Source: Phascolarctobacterium sp. (GTDB lineage Bacteria; Bacillota; Negativicutes; Acidaminococcales; Acidaminococcaceae). From it: a DNA stretch of 13,882 nucleotides. Numbering within the stretch: position 1 is the first letter of the stretch; every line of letters begins with the position of its first letter. Below the pieces are notes generated by a model. That model was given only the letters and a program-made list of their open reading frames with translations, was not told where the DNA came from and ran no database searches. Below, piece after piece: positions 1 to 5,697 of the stretch. The DNA lies in assembly GCA_022718015.1 (NCBI GenBank), contig JAIHZV010000007.1, positions 1 to 13,882 on the forward strand, written 5' to 3'. Made by a program: the position numbers and the translations under genes.

Positions 1-5
1 CATCA

Positions 6-45
6 TGTCAACACTTTTTCGCAACTTTTTTTAAAATTTTAGGCT
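6..45 (-). promoter_or_regulatory. partial outward promoter at left edge
   Basis: Read on the minus strand, a perfect -35 box TTGACA (6-11) is preceded by A-rich tracts around 14-36, like the UP element of strong stable-RNA promoters. The -10 box would lie outside the window, so the target gene cannot be seen. It would be transcribed leftwards. An rRNA or tRNA gene is a reasonable guess from the style only. Confidence 0.4.
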
Positions 46-180
46 TAAATTTCGTTGAATTAATGCGCTTCTTTCTTTACACGTAGCCAAGTGTTTCATA
101 AGTGTCCTTCAGCACGAAATGTCCACTCAGAAGGATACATTTCGCAGGCTGTTTTTTGCCTTTATATGCCCCATTTTCCT

Positions 181-226
181 CAATAAATAAAAGCAGCAGC
201 CATTTTTCTCTAATGACTGCTGCTTT
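181..226 (-). terminator. terminator of the symporter gene
   Basis: AAAGCAGCAG (190-199) pairs with CTGCTGCTTT (217-226). Three further pairs (CAT with ATG) sit inside one mismatch. On the minus strand the stem is followed by TTATTTATT, a U-rich tail. It lies 25 bases past the symporter stop codon, in the right direction for it. Confidence 0.75.
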
Positions 227-250
227 CAGCTCATGTATACAATATATTTT

Positions 251-1654
251 TTATTCTTCTAAAGCAGTAACTTCCTTCTTTGCCGGACTAAGAGCAGCCA
301 CGATAGCATAAGCGGCAATGCACACCAGCCATTCCATGTAAATAACATTCGGGAAGATGTGTACGGCCGGAGTCAGCTTCCACAGCACCACCATCACCAG
401 ACCTGCAAGCAACGTCCAGAAGCCTGCGGCCTTAGAAGCGTATTGCGGGAAGAACAGCGCCACGATAACGATAACGCTGAAGGCTGCCGTCAAGGACAGG
501 CCAATCATAATCGTACCCAAAATACTGGAAACGCTCATCGCCAGGCCCAAGGTCAAAATGCCGCTGATAACAATGCACAGACGCGTCATAAGCAGCTGCT
601 TGTTTTGGTCACACTGCGGATTAACGAAGCGTTTATAAATATCGCTGGAGAACAGCGTACCTGCACTCAAAAGCAGATTGCACGCCGTAGATACGTCCGC
701 CGCCCACAGAGCAGCCAGAGTAATACCGGCCAGAACAGGCTGCAGTCCCACGATAACCTGCGGCAGTGCCAAAGCAGCCTGCGCATCAGGATACATAGCC
801 TTCGCCACGATACCTAGGAAGGCAGCCAGCACGCCCACCGGCAGCATCAGAATGCCGCCCCAGACAAAGCCCTTCTTCGCAGTTTCGGCGTCCTTCGCAC
901 CCAGGGAAATCTGCAAAATACTTTGCAGCGACAGATTAACAGTAATCAAGGTCACAACCCAGCTCGTAATCGTCACAGGACCAACGCCGTCAATGAAGCT
1001 GAACCAGGGAACATTCGTCGGCAGAACAGCAGCAAGCTGGTCCATGCTGCCGATTTTCTTAAACTGAATAATCGTCGCAGCAAGAATGCCAACATAAATC
1101 AGCACAATGTTCATCACGTTAGACAAGGAAGCAGACCACATACCACCAATGAAGGTAATACCAATGAAGGTAATGGCACTGACAATCATACCTGTCTGGA
1201 AATCGAAAATATCCGGCAGGATAGCATGCAGAATACTGCCACCGGCAATATATTGCAGACTGATGATAACCAGCTGAATAACAATCTGGCAGATTACACC
1301 GAGAATAACCGCTCCCTTGGTATGGTGGCGTTCAATCAGCTCGGTAATCGTAGTGATATTCTGCTCGCGATACTTCTTCGCCATGAACAAGCCCATAACA
1401 ATCGCGCCCAGCGCCCAGGCAATCGTATACCAGCCAGCGCTCAGACCAACGCGGAAGGCATGCTCGGATACGCCGATAGTCGACGCACCGCCGACAGCCA
1501 GACCGATAATCGTAACACAAATAAGCGGTGCAGAAAGTCTGCGACCAGCAAGCGCAAAGTTTTCATTGTTGCCCTCACTACGTTTTTTAGCGTACCAGCT
1601 GATAGCGAACAACGCAACAATATACAATATTAAGATGACTAAAGAAACAGGCAC
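251..1654 (-). CDS. sodium:solute symporter (SSS family)
   Basis: A 467-residue inner-membrane protein, the usual length for the sodium:solute symporter family, which couples Na+ entry to uptake of a small solute. It is hydrophobic along its whole length, consistent with about 13 transmembrane helices. The ADVSTACNLLLSAGTLFSSDIY region (residues 319-340) matches the family's conserved helix that ends in the SxxDIYK-type motif; S322 and T323 fall where the Na2-site hydroxyls are expected. GGMWSASLSNVMN (170-182) stands where most members have GG-x-x-AV-x-x-TD-x-x-Q, so this is a divergent subgroup. The solute cannot be told from sequence. The start is GTG at 1654, chosen because AGGAGG (1666-1661) sits seven bases upstream. 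Transcription is from a strong promoter about 225 bases upstream, through a leader with a small ORF; a terminator follows directly. Family assignment is firm, substrate unknown. Confidence 0.9.
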   Translation of the reverse strand: MPVSLVILILYIVALFAISWYAKKRSEGNNENFALAGRRLSAPLICVTIIGLAVGGASTIGVSEHAFRVGLSAGWYTIAWALGAIVMGLFMAKKYREQNITTITELIERHHTKGAVILGVICQIVIQLVIISLQYIAGGSILHAILPDIFDFQTGMIVSAITFIGITFIGGMWSASLSNVMNIVLIYVGILAATIIQFKKIGSMDQLAAVLPTNVPWFSFIDGVGPVTITSWVVTLITVNLSLQSILQISLGAKDAETAKKGFVWGGILMLPVGVLAAFLGIVAKAMYPDAQAALALPQVIVGLQPVLAGITLAALWAADVSTACNLLLSAGTLFSSDIYKRFVNPQCDQNKQLLMTRLCIVISGILTLGLAMSVSSILGTIMIGLSLTAAFSVIVIVALFFPQYASKAAGFWTLLAGLVMVVLWKLTPAVHIFPNVIYMEWLVCIAAYAIVAALSPAKKEVTALEE

Positions 1655-1719
1655 AAAAAATCCTCCTTAAAATATACATGCCTGTCAAAGATATACAACG
1701 CTCACGCTAACAGACATCG

Positions 1720-1836
1720 CTATCCCTGCCGCAATGAGCCTAATCGTGCAGCCTTTAACAACACATAAAAACCGTTTTGTATCCTGCCCCTGCTTCCGCA
1801 TCGCCCTACTGACCAGCACCCATGTCCTGATCGCAT
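1720..1836 (-). CDS. possible 38-residue leader peptide (uORF)
   Basis: A short ORF in the symporter leader. It starts at ATG (1836) with a perfect AGGAGG (1847-1842) five bases upstream and stops at TAG (1720). The 38-residue product is rich in Arg and Gly (it begins MRSGHGCWSVGRCGSRGR) and has no similarity I recognise. It lies between the promoter at 1886-1914 and the symporter GTG at 1654. The ribosome site is better than that of many real genes here, so translation is plausible. A regulatory uORF would fit the place. A second 10-codon ORF (1685-1717) begins just after its stop. Whether either is translated or conserved is unknown. Confidence 0.35.
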   Translation of the reverse strand: MRSGHGCWSVGRCGSRGRIQNGFYVLLKAARLGSLRQG

Positions 1837-1885
1837 AGCAGCCTCCTGATGCGTCCACACAAGCAGCAATACAGCTAATAATAAA

Positions 1886-1914
1886 ATTATAGTCCTTTGC
1901 TAAAAATCCGTCAA
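1886..1914 (-). promoter_or_regulatory. promoter of the symporter transcript
   Basis: On the minus strand: TTGACG (1914-1909), 17 bases, then a consensus TATAAT (1891-1886). The start site would be near 1879, giving a leader of about 225 bases before the symporter. This is one of the best sigma-70/sigma-A matches in the window. It stands back to back with the tRNA promoter; the two -35 boxes are 20 bases apart. Confidence 0.8.
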
Positions 1915-1934
1915 GATTTTTTCACAAAAAACTG

Positions 1935-1963
1935 TTGACAAAAAGCGTTATATAAGTTACAAT
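1935..1963 (+). promoter_or_regulatory. promoter of tRNA-Arg(ACG)
   Basis: Consensus TTGACA (1935-1940), a 17-base spacer and TACAAT (1958-1963). The start site would fall about 7 bases before the mature tRNA. It is divergent from the symporter promoter. Confidence 0.8.
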
Positions 1964-1976
1964 TATATCTGTTGTT

Positions 1977-2053
1977 GGCCTCGTAGCTCAGCTGGATAGA
2001 GCGTTTGACTACGAATCAAAAGGTCGCAGGTTCGAGTCCTGCCGAGGTCACCA
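1977..2053 (+). tRNA. tRNA-Arg(ACG)
   Basis: A full cloverleaf. Acceptor GGCCTCG pairs with CGAGGTC (one G-U), the D arm has GCTC/GAGC, the anticodon stem is TTTGA/TCAAA, and the T arm is GCAGG-TTCGAGT-CCTGC. The discriminator is A2050 and the CCA end is encoded (2051-2053). The seven-base anticodon loop CTACGAA gives anticodon ACG, which reads CGU and, once A34 becomes inosine, CGC and CGA. It has its own promoter and terminator. Confidence 0.96.
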
Positions 2054-2065
2054 TTTTGAACTTAG

Positions 2066-2091
2066 CACCGCAAGAGATTGCGGTGTTTTTT
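2066..2091 (+). terminator. terminator after tRNA-Arg(ACG)
   Basis: CACCGCAA (2066-2073) and TTGCGGTG (2078-2085) form a perfect 8-bp stem with a GAGA tetraloop, followed by six T (2086-2091). It separates the tRNA from the antisense-RNA promoter 15 bases further on. Confidence 0.92.
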
Positions 2092-2105
2092 GTTGTCTAT
2101 CAGAT

Positions 2106-2134
2106 TTGACAAATACTAGTAACAATCGTATAAT
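2106..2134 (+). promoter_or_regulatory. promoter of the antisense antitoxin RNA
   Basis: Perfect TTGACA (2106-2111), a 17-base spacer and perfect TATAAT (2129-2134). The predicted start is near 2141. An antitoxin RNA is expected to have a strong constitutive promoter, and this is the strongest match in the window. Confidence 0.85.
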
Positions 2135-2140
2135 AAAACA

Positions 2141-2224
2141 AAGAGACAACTGGTTGTGGAAGGCCGGTTCTCCTCGTTAAATTTTGTTTAGAAAGAAACC
2201 GTCTACCGCTTAGGCGGTTTTTTT
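2141..2224 (+). ncRNA. antisense RNA antitoxin of a type I toxin-antitoxin locus
   Basis: A predicted RNA of about 84 bases running from the start expected for the 2106-2134 promoter to a terminator (ACCGC 2205-2209, loop TTAG, GCGGT 2214-2218, then T to 2224). No ORF is present in it. It is convergent with, and lies just beyond, the small toxin gene on the other strand (2235-2312), so it is complementary to the 3' part of any toxin mRNA that reads on past the stop. This is the layout of TxpA/RatA and BsrG/SR4, where the antisense RNA pairs with the toxin mRNA 3' region and promotes its decay or blocks translation. Its first bases (AGACAACTGGT, 2144-2154) are the same as the first bases of the toxin mRNA. 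Its role is inferred from layout and from the toxin family. Confidence 0.75.
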
Positions 2225-2234
2225 CATGCCATAA

Positions 2235-2312
2235 TTACTTACGGTACGAAAGAATGAGCACGACCAGAGTAGCAAAAGCAATCATTAAAGATAATGCTTC
2301 GTAGACTGACAT
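2235..2312 (-). CDS. holin-like type I toxin peptide, 25 aa
   Basis: A 25-residue ORF, ATG at 2312 to TAA at 2235. It begins MSVYEALSLMIAFATLVVLI and ends with a polar LSYRK tail. The polar MSxYEAL start, single hydrophobic helix and basic tail are the pattern of the 'putative holin-like toxin' peptides of Firmicutes (TxpA/BsrG type; Pfam Hol_Tox as I recall), which insert in the cytoplasmic membrane and harm the cell when not silenced. The ribosome site GGGGGTGA (2324-2317) is well spaced but falls in the 3' arm of a hairpin (2320-2343). An extended -10 promoter (2369-2377) lies about 50 bases upstream. A convergent antisense RNA starts at about 2141. It is too short for ordinary ORF callers. 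The family call rests on motif pattern and context. Confidence 0.8.
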   Translation of the reverse strand: MSVYEALSLMIAFATLVVLILSYRK

Positions 2313-2319
2313 AATCTCA

Positions 2320-2343
2320 CCCCCACTCACCAAGGAGTAGGAA
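2320..2343 (-). promoter_or_regulatory. hairpin hiding the toxin ribosome site
   Basis: In the toxin mRNA leader, TTCCTACTC (2343-2335) can pair with GAGTGGGGG (2328-2320) around a CTTGGT loop: nine pairs, three of them G-U. The 3' arm contains the GGGGG of the toxin Shine-Dalgarno, so the fold would hold translation low. Sequestered ribosome sites are usual in type I toxin mRNAs. Read by eye; no folding energy was computed. Confidence 0.5.
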
Positions 2344-2368
2344 AACCGACTACCAGTTGTCTTTGATT

Positions 2369-2377
2369 ATTATAACA
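2369..2377 (-). promoter_or_regulatory. extended -10 promoter of the toxin mRNA
   Basis: On the minus strand TG-T-TATAAT (2377-2369) is a perfect extended -10 element. I see no good -35 at 17 bases. The start would be near 2362, so the mRNA would begin AGACAACTGGT. Confidence 0.6.
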
Positions 2378-2393
2378 CAATATGGATTTTTTT

Positions 2394-2425
2394 ACTACAC
2401 AAGCAAACAGCTGTGTAGTTTTTTA
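2394..2425 (+). terminator. plus-strand terminator facing the end of the 2423 gene
   Basis: ACTACACA (2394-2401) and TGTGTAGT (2412-2419) form an 8-bp stem with a T-rich tail on the plus strand (2419-2429). On the minus strand the stem is followed by A, so it does not look like a terminator for the gene that ends at 2423. It would stop plus-strand transcripts from the tRNA or antisense RNA before they run antisense into the operon. Confidence 0.6.
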
Positions 2426-2947
2426 TTTTACCAGCGCACGCATCTCTTCCGCTGTCAGCGTAAAGAACTCCTTCGCCGTATACAGCTCACGGCGGCCACG
2501 GCAGTCAGCAAACAGCGCCACATCCACATCAGGAATAGCTGCCATAGCTTCCTCAATGGTTTTGCCGTTCTTAGCATAGGCCTCAAAGCGAGCTACAAAG
2601 GTATTGCCCGTGCCTGCCGGAACCAGCAATGCTTCAAAATAATCATCCTCACGCAGATGATCCTTCAAATTCACCTTGCCACGCAGCAGCACATCGTTAT
2701 ACTGCTCCTGCGGCAGATAGATACGCATATAAGCATCGAGCACTGTGCCCTCCTGCTTGCCCACGTTGTCGAACGGAATCTCCAGCGAGAAATCAACGCG
2801 CTCAGCCTCTTTTTTCTCCAAAGCAACAGCAGAACGCTTCTTCGTCAGCAGACGCATCACAGCATCGCCCTGCATCGAAATATATAAGCCAACAACCAAT
2901 ACGCCCAAAATAACAAGAGCGACCAGAATTTCTAAAATCAACAGCAT
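2423..2947 (-). CDS. single-TM protein of unknown function
   Basis: A 174-residue protein I do not recognise. Residues 2-23 (LLILEILVALVILGVLVVGLYI) form one hydrophobic helix at the very N-terminus with no basic stretch before it, followed by a mostly polar domain of about 145 residues that probably faces the cytoplasm. It has a basic patch just after the helix (LLTKKR) and a C-terminal acidic-hydrophobic stretch. No catalytic motif is obvious. Start is ATG at 2947 with AGGGGG seven bases upstream. It lies 12 bases after the CofE-like gene, so the two are co-transcribed. Its stop codon overlaps the T-tract of the plus-strand terminator. Confidence 0.75.
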   Translation of the reverse strand: MLLILEILVALVILGVLVVGLYISMQGDAVMRLLTKKRSAVALEKKEAERVDFSLEIPFDNVGKQEGTVLDAYMRIYLPQEQYNDVLLRGKVNLKDHLREDDYFEALLVPAGTGNTFVARFEAYAKNGKTIEEAMAAIPDVDVALFADCRGRRELYTAKEFFTLTAEEMRALVK

Positions 2948-2959
2948 CTTGCTTCCCCC

Positions 2960-3604
2960 TTATGCCTTATGATAGTCTTTGATAATGCAGATAGGAGTCT
3001 TCTCACTGCCGTTACCAAACGGATTGTCAATCAGAATCTCAGCAACCTTGTCCGGATCTACGCCCTTTGACCAGCCCAGCACAGCTGCACGCTTCAGGTC
3101 GTTGACATCGGCAATAGCCGCGCCATAGCAGCCGCAGGCCTTCGTAATAGCCGCTGCCACCTTCTCCGGCTCAGCCGGACCATAAACGATATGCTTATCG
3201 TACGGCGGCATCGTACCGGTAACGTCGTCAATCAGACGTGCCTGCTTGCCTGCCATACGATAGAACGTGCCGCTCACGCCTACGCACTTCGCTGCAAAGC
3301 CGCAAATAACCGCCCAAACTACGCGCGGACCGCCTTCGGCATCCAGCAGCGCCTGCATGCTGTACCAGCTGCTGATGCTGCCCTTTGCAGGGAACATATG
3401 CGACAAAATCTTTGCCAGCCAGCTCGGATGAAACTCCTCGCAGCGCAGTGCGCGACCCTGCGTAATCGCAACCACGCTTTCAGCAGCGCAAACAACATCA
3501 TTCGGACCAATCTTGTCCTTCGCATATTCCAGAATCGCATCGCAGATATCATCGTGGTGCGTCAAAATTCTTGTCGGTACAGGAACTATCTTATACTTTT
3601 CCAT
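2960..3604 (-). CDS. CofE-like (F420-0:gamma-glutamyl ligase-like) protein
   Basis: A 214-residue cytoplasmic protein. The N-terminal IVPVPTRILTHHDDI and the following GPNDVVCAAESVVAITQGRA (residues 33-52) resemble the opening of the CofE family, where a GDV-x-V-x-x-K-x-VS-x-x-x-GR strand-helix unit follows a similar leader; CofE adds glutamate to coenzyme F420. The middle holds VVWAVICGFAAKCVGVSGTFYRMAG and the end has a DP-x-KVAE-x-x-x-DNPFGNG stretch. F420 is not expected in Negativicutes, so a different ligase or amide-forming role is likelier. I chose ATG at 3604 (MEKYK) over the longer frame from 3661, because AGGAG lies 10 bases upstream and the longer form would overlap the thioesterase gene by about 50 bases. 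It starts 4 bases after the thioesterase stop, which suggests translational coupling. Confidence 0.65.
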   Translation of the reverse strand: MEKYKIVPVPTRILTHHDDICDAILEYAKDKIGPNDVVCAAESVVAITQGRALRCEEFHPSWLAKILSHMFPAKGSISSWYSMQALLDAEGGPRVVWAVICGFAAKCVGVSGTFYRMAGKQARLIDDVTGTMPPYDKHIVYGPAEPEKVAAAITKACGCYGAAIADVNDLKRAAVLGWSKGVDPDKVAEILIDNPFGNGSEKTPICIIKDYHKA

Positions 3605-3608
3605 ACTC

Positions 3609-4034
3609 TCACTTCTCCTTCTCAGCCTTATCTGCCGCATAAACCTTGTAAATTTTATCATACCATTTGGGCTCCAGACGGATAATATGTCCTTCCTTAT
3701 CCGTAAACACGTTGCGCGTATGGCCCTCTACAGCCACAGCGCCGTCGCGCAGGCGGATAACACGGTAGTCAAACTCCATCTTAGCCTTATTAAAGCCGCT
3801 CATCTCCACCTGTACCTCGAAATCATCATCAAAGGTGCAGGAATTTTTATATTGGGCGCGAACCTCGGTAATCGGGAAAATCACGCCAGCCTCCATCAGC
3901 TCGCCCAGCGTAATGCCGCAGGCGCGCAGATAGGCCACACGTCCCATCTCGAACCAGCGCAGATAGTTGGCATGATGCACAACGCCCATCATATCAGTTT
4001 CTACAAAGCGTACTTTATCGCGAATAGTAATCAT
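3609..4034 (-). CDS. YbgC-type acyl-CoA thioesterase (hotdog fold)
   Basis: A 141-residue protein of 4HBT/YbgC family length. The signature VRFVETDMMGVVHHANYLRWFE (residues 8-29) contains the active-site Asp (D14) and the conserved HHANY that precedes the long hotdog helix. The enzyme hydrolyses acyl-CoA thioesters in the cytoplasm; YbgC itself is linked to the Tol-Pal envelope system in Proteobacteria, but no tol genes are seen here. ATG at 4034 has AGGAG five bases upstream. It is the first gene of a three-gene group with the CofE-like and one-TM proteins, and has its own extended -10 promoter (4069-4077). Confidence 0.88.
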   Translation of the reverse strand: MITIRDKVRFVETDMMGVVHHANYLRWFEMGRVAYLRACGITLGELMEAGVIFPITEVRAQYKNSCTFDDDFEVQVEMSGFNKAKMEFDYRVIRLRDGAVAVEGHTRNVFTDKEGHIIRLEPKWYDKIYKVYAADKAEKEK

Positions 4035-4068
4035 AAATACTCCTTTTTCTTCACTAAATCAATTTCTT

Positions 4069-4077
4069 ATTATAGCA
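4069..4077 (-). promoter_or_regulatory. extended -10 promoter of the thioesterase group
   Basis: On the minus strand TG-C-TATAAT (4077-4069), about 35 bases before the thioesterase ATG. No clear -35. As there is no terminator between the AI-2E gene (ends 4106) and this point, the group may be read both from here and from the AI-2E promoter. Confidence 0.55.
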
Positions 4078-4105
4078 CTTTTGACGCAAAGTACATATAT
4101 AAATC

Positions 4106-5233
4106 TTACAAATTTCGTAAATTTTTCTCTTCCAGCAACCGCTTCACCTTTTCCGCCAGCAAAGCATAGAGCACGGAAAACAGCGGCACACAAATAATCA
4201 TGCCGGCGATACCGCCAAGGCTCGCGCCAATCGTCACCGCCGCCAGCACCCACAGCTCCGAAAGGCCGACTGCCTTGCCCACAATCTTCGGATACAGCAA
4301 ATCGCCCTCGACGCGCTGCAGCACGAAATATAAAATAATGAAGTACCAGATTTTCTCCGGTGCTGCCACAAGAATCAAAAAGCAGCCGATGAGCGCGCTG
4401 ATAAAGGTGCCAAGAATAGGAATCAAGCTCAGCACAGCCACCATCAGGGAAATCACAGTCGCATAAGGGAAGCCAAAAAGCGTCATGCTGACGAAATACA
4501 TAACTCCTAAAAGCAGCGCCACAACAAGCTGTCCGCTAACAAAGCCGCGAAAAATCTTCTCTGACGTTTGCAAAACATGCAAAACATAGGCCGCACGCTC
4601 CTTCGAGCAAAAGGCGAAAAGCACGCGCTTAAAGTTACGCACAAGGCGATGCTTCTCCAGCAGGCAGTACACCGCTGCCACAAAGCCGATAACGCAGTTC
4701 GTGAGTACCTCCAAAAGTGAAGCCGTCGCCGACACAGTCTGCTCGAGCAACAAACGCTTATTGTTCTGCAGATAATTGAGCAGCGTATGATAAATCTCCT
4801 TCGCCTGCGCCTGTACAAAGGCCAGCTCATCCGGCGAAAACGCCAGCTCCTGCGCCTTCTGCTGCAAATAAGCATCCAGCTTCGCCAACGCCGGCGGCAG
4901 CATCTTCACAAGCAGCTTCATGCTGGCGTGCAGCTCGGGCACGATAGTCAGCACAAAGAAGGCCAAAAAGCCAATGATAAGCACAAGACTCAGCAACAGA
5001 CACACTGGCCGCTCGAAGCGCGACACCACGCTATGCTTCAAATACCTGCGCCAATACACCTCCAGTTTCGTCATCAGCACATTGACAATAAAAGCCATGC
5101 AGCCGCCAATAATAAACGGCAGCAAAATATGATATAGGCCGCCCAGCAAATGCAGACTAGCATTGTAATTCCACAGCGCCCAGATCAGCACTATCGCAAA
5201 GGCCAGCAGCCCATACGGATTTTTTTCTTGCAT
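4106..5233 (-). CDS. AI-2E family transporter (PF01594)
   Basis: A 375-residue polytopic membrane protein, typical for the AI-2E/UPF0118 family (TqsA, YdiK, YtvI). These are trimeric or pentameric membrane proteins proposed to export small molecules or act as cation antiporters; the name does not prove that autoinducer-2 is handled. N-terminal hydrophobic helices (about 8-55 and 77-98), a long amphipathic soluble stretch (about 100-170), then the conserved C-terminal core: FVSGQLVVALLLGVMYF (231-247), SLIPILGTFIS (269-279) and QRVEGDLLYPKIVGKAVGL (306-324), the last being the family hallmark. ATG at 5233 has GAGGAG just upstream. The gene is clearly GC-richer than the RloAB region. It has its own promoter and no terminator before the thioesterase group. 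Confidence 0.9.
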   Translation of the reverse strand: MQEKNPYGLLAFAIVLIWALWNYNASLHLLGGLYHILLPFIIGGCMAFIVNVLMTKLEVYWRRYLKHSVVSRFERPVCLLLSLVLIIGFLAFFVLTIVPELHASMKLLVKMLPPALAKLDAYLQQKAQELAFSPDELAFVQAQAKEIYHTLLNYLQNNKRLLLEQTVSATASLLEVLTNCVIGFVAAVYCLLEKHRLVRNFKRVLFAFCSKERAAYVLHVLQTSEKIFRGFVSGQLVVALLLGVMYFVSMTLFGFPYATVISLMVAVLSLIPILGTFISALIGCFLILVAAPEKIWYFIILYFVLQRVEGDLLYPKIVGKAVGLSELWVLAAVTIGASLGGIAGMIICVPLFSVLYALLAEKVKRLLEEKNLRNL

Positions 5234-5293
5234 AAATACTCCTCAATTCATGACACGTGCAAATATGCATACACTTACTAAACTAATAATACT

Positions 5294-5322
5294 ATTTTAA
5301 CATAGAAGCAAGCACAATACAA
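5294..5322 (-). promoter_or_regulatory. promoter of the AI-2E gene
   Basis: TTGTAT (5322-5317), 17 bases, TAAAAT (5299-5294), with an upstream TG making an extended -10. It is divergent from the tRNA-Arg(CCG) promoter 17 bases away. Confidence 0.6.
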
Positions 5323-5338
5323 AAAAGTTCCGCAACCT

Positions 5339-5367
5339 TTGCATAAGTTTCACAGATGTGGTATAAT
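5339..5367 (+). promoter_or_regulatory. promoter of tRNA-Arg(CCG)
   Basis: TTGCAT (5339-5344), 17 bases, then TATAAT (5362-5367) with an extended TG-G. About 26 bases of 5' leader precede the mature tRNA. Confidence 0.8.
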
Positions 5368-5400
5368 TTTTTCATTAGCTAATAGGCTAAACATCAACAT

Positions 5401-5478
5401 GGCCCCGTAGCTCAGTGGATAGAGCACTCGCCTCCGGAGCGAGGTTTTGCGTCAGTTCGATTCTGACCGGGGTCACCA
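5401..5478 (+). tRNA. tRNA-Arg(CCG)
   Basis: A full cloverleaf. Acceptor GGCCCCG pairs with CGGGGTC (one G-U), the anticodon stem is CTCGC/GCGAG, and the T arm is GTCAG-TTCGATT-CTGAC. The loop CTCCGGA gives anticodon CCG, reading CGG. Discriminator A5475 and encoded CCA (5476-5478). It has its own promoter and strong terminator. Confidence 0.96.
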
Positions 5479-5489
5479 CAAAAAGAAAA

Positions 5490-5536
5490 ACTAGGCGATT
5501 ACATAACCAAGCATGTGTGATCGTCTAGTTTTTTTA
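5490..5536 (+). terminator. terminator after tRNA-Arg(CCG)
   Basis: A long stem, 5490-5504 with 5515-5529: 15 pairs including three G-U, with a 10-base loop and then a run of T to 5536. The G-U pairs form on the plus strand (they would be A-C mismatches on the other), which fits the plus-strand tRNA transcript. Confidence 0.9.
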
Positions 5537-5566
5537 TACGCCGATATTCCAATTTCTGCAAACATA

Positions 5567-5575
5567 TGTTAAAAT
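5567..5575 (+). promoter_or_regulatory. toxin-side promoter of a toxin-less type I locus
   Basis: TG-T-TAAAAT (5567-5575) is an extended -10 element. The expected start is near 5582, where the sequence reads GTGCTACC. By comparison with the locus at 2106-2374 this is where a toxin mRNA would begin, but only about 25 bases lie between it and the antitoxin-like terminator and no toxin ORF fits. Confidence 0.4.
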
Positions 5576-5605
5576 TAATTAGTGCTACCACAGCGGTAAA
5601 AACGC

Positions 5606-5691
5606 AAAAAAATAACCGCCCAGCCTACCAAACTAGCGGTTATCTTTAACTAAACTATTTGGGGCAACCGTCTATCGGTAGCACCTTTTCT
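5606..5691 (-). ncRNA. small RNA resembling a type I antitoxin, without a toxin gene
   Basis: A predicted RNA of about 86 bases with its own promoter (5698-5726) and terminator: ATAACCGC (5612-5619) pairs with GCGGTTAT (5636-5643), and on the minus strand seven T follow. No ORF with a ribosome site is present. It resembles the antisense RNA at 2141-2224 in length and in the series GTTTAG, AAAGA, AACCG, hairpin, GGCGGTT, T-run. Its 5' GTGCTACC (5684-5677) recurs as GTGCTACC on the plus strand (5582-5589), as the toxin and antitoxin RNA ends do in the first locus. The toxin reading frame is missing. It may be a solo antitoxin, a deletion relic, or an unrelated regulatory RNA. Confidence 0.65.
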
Positions 5692-5697
5692 ATGTTT

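Noticed and set aside
359..1633. Several plus-strand frames opposite the symporter
   Set aside because: No ribosome sites, low-complexity His/Gln/Arg/Asn products, and full overlap with a clear membrane transporter on the other strand.
1655..1885. Known riboswitch or T-box in the symporter leader
   Set aside because: None of the conserved cores I know (such as the T-box AGGGTGG motif) is present and no terminator hairpin precedes the start codon.
3605..3661. N-terminal extension of the CofE-like protein
   Set aside because: It lies inside the thioesterase gene, is Arg-rich and unlike the family; ATG at 3604 has a better ribosome site.
5566..5649. A 27-codon plus-strand frame starting ATG at 5566 within the toxin-less locus
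   Set aside because: No Shine-Dalgarno, it overlaps the expected -10 box, and its polar product lacks the hydrophobic helix of a holin-like toxin.
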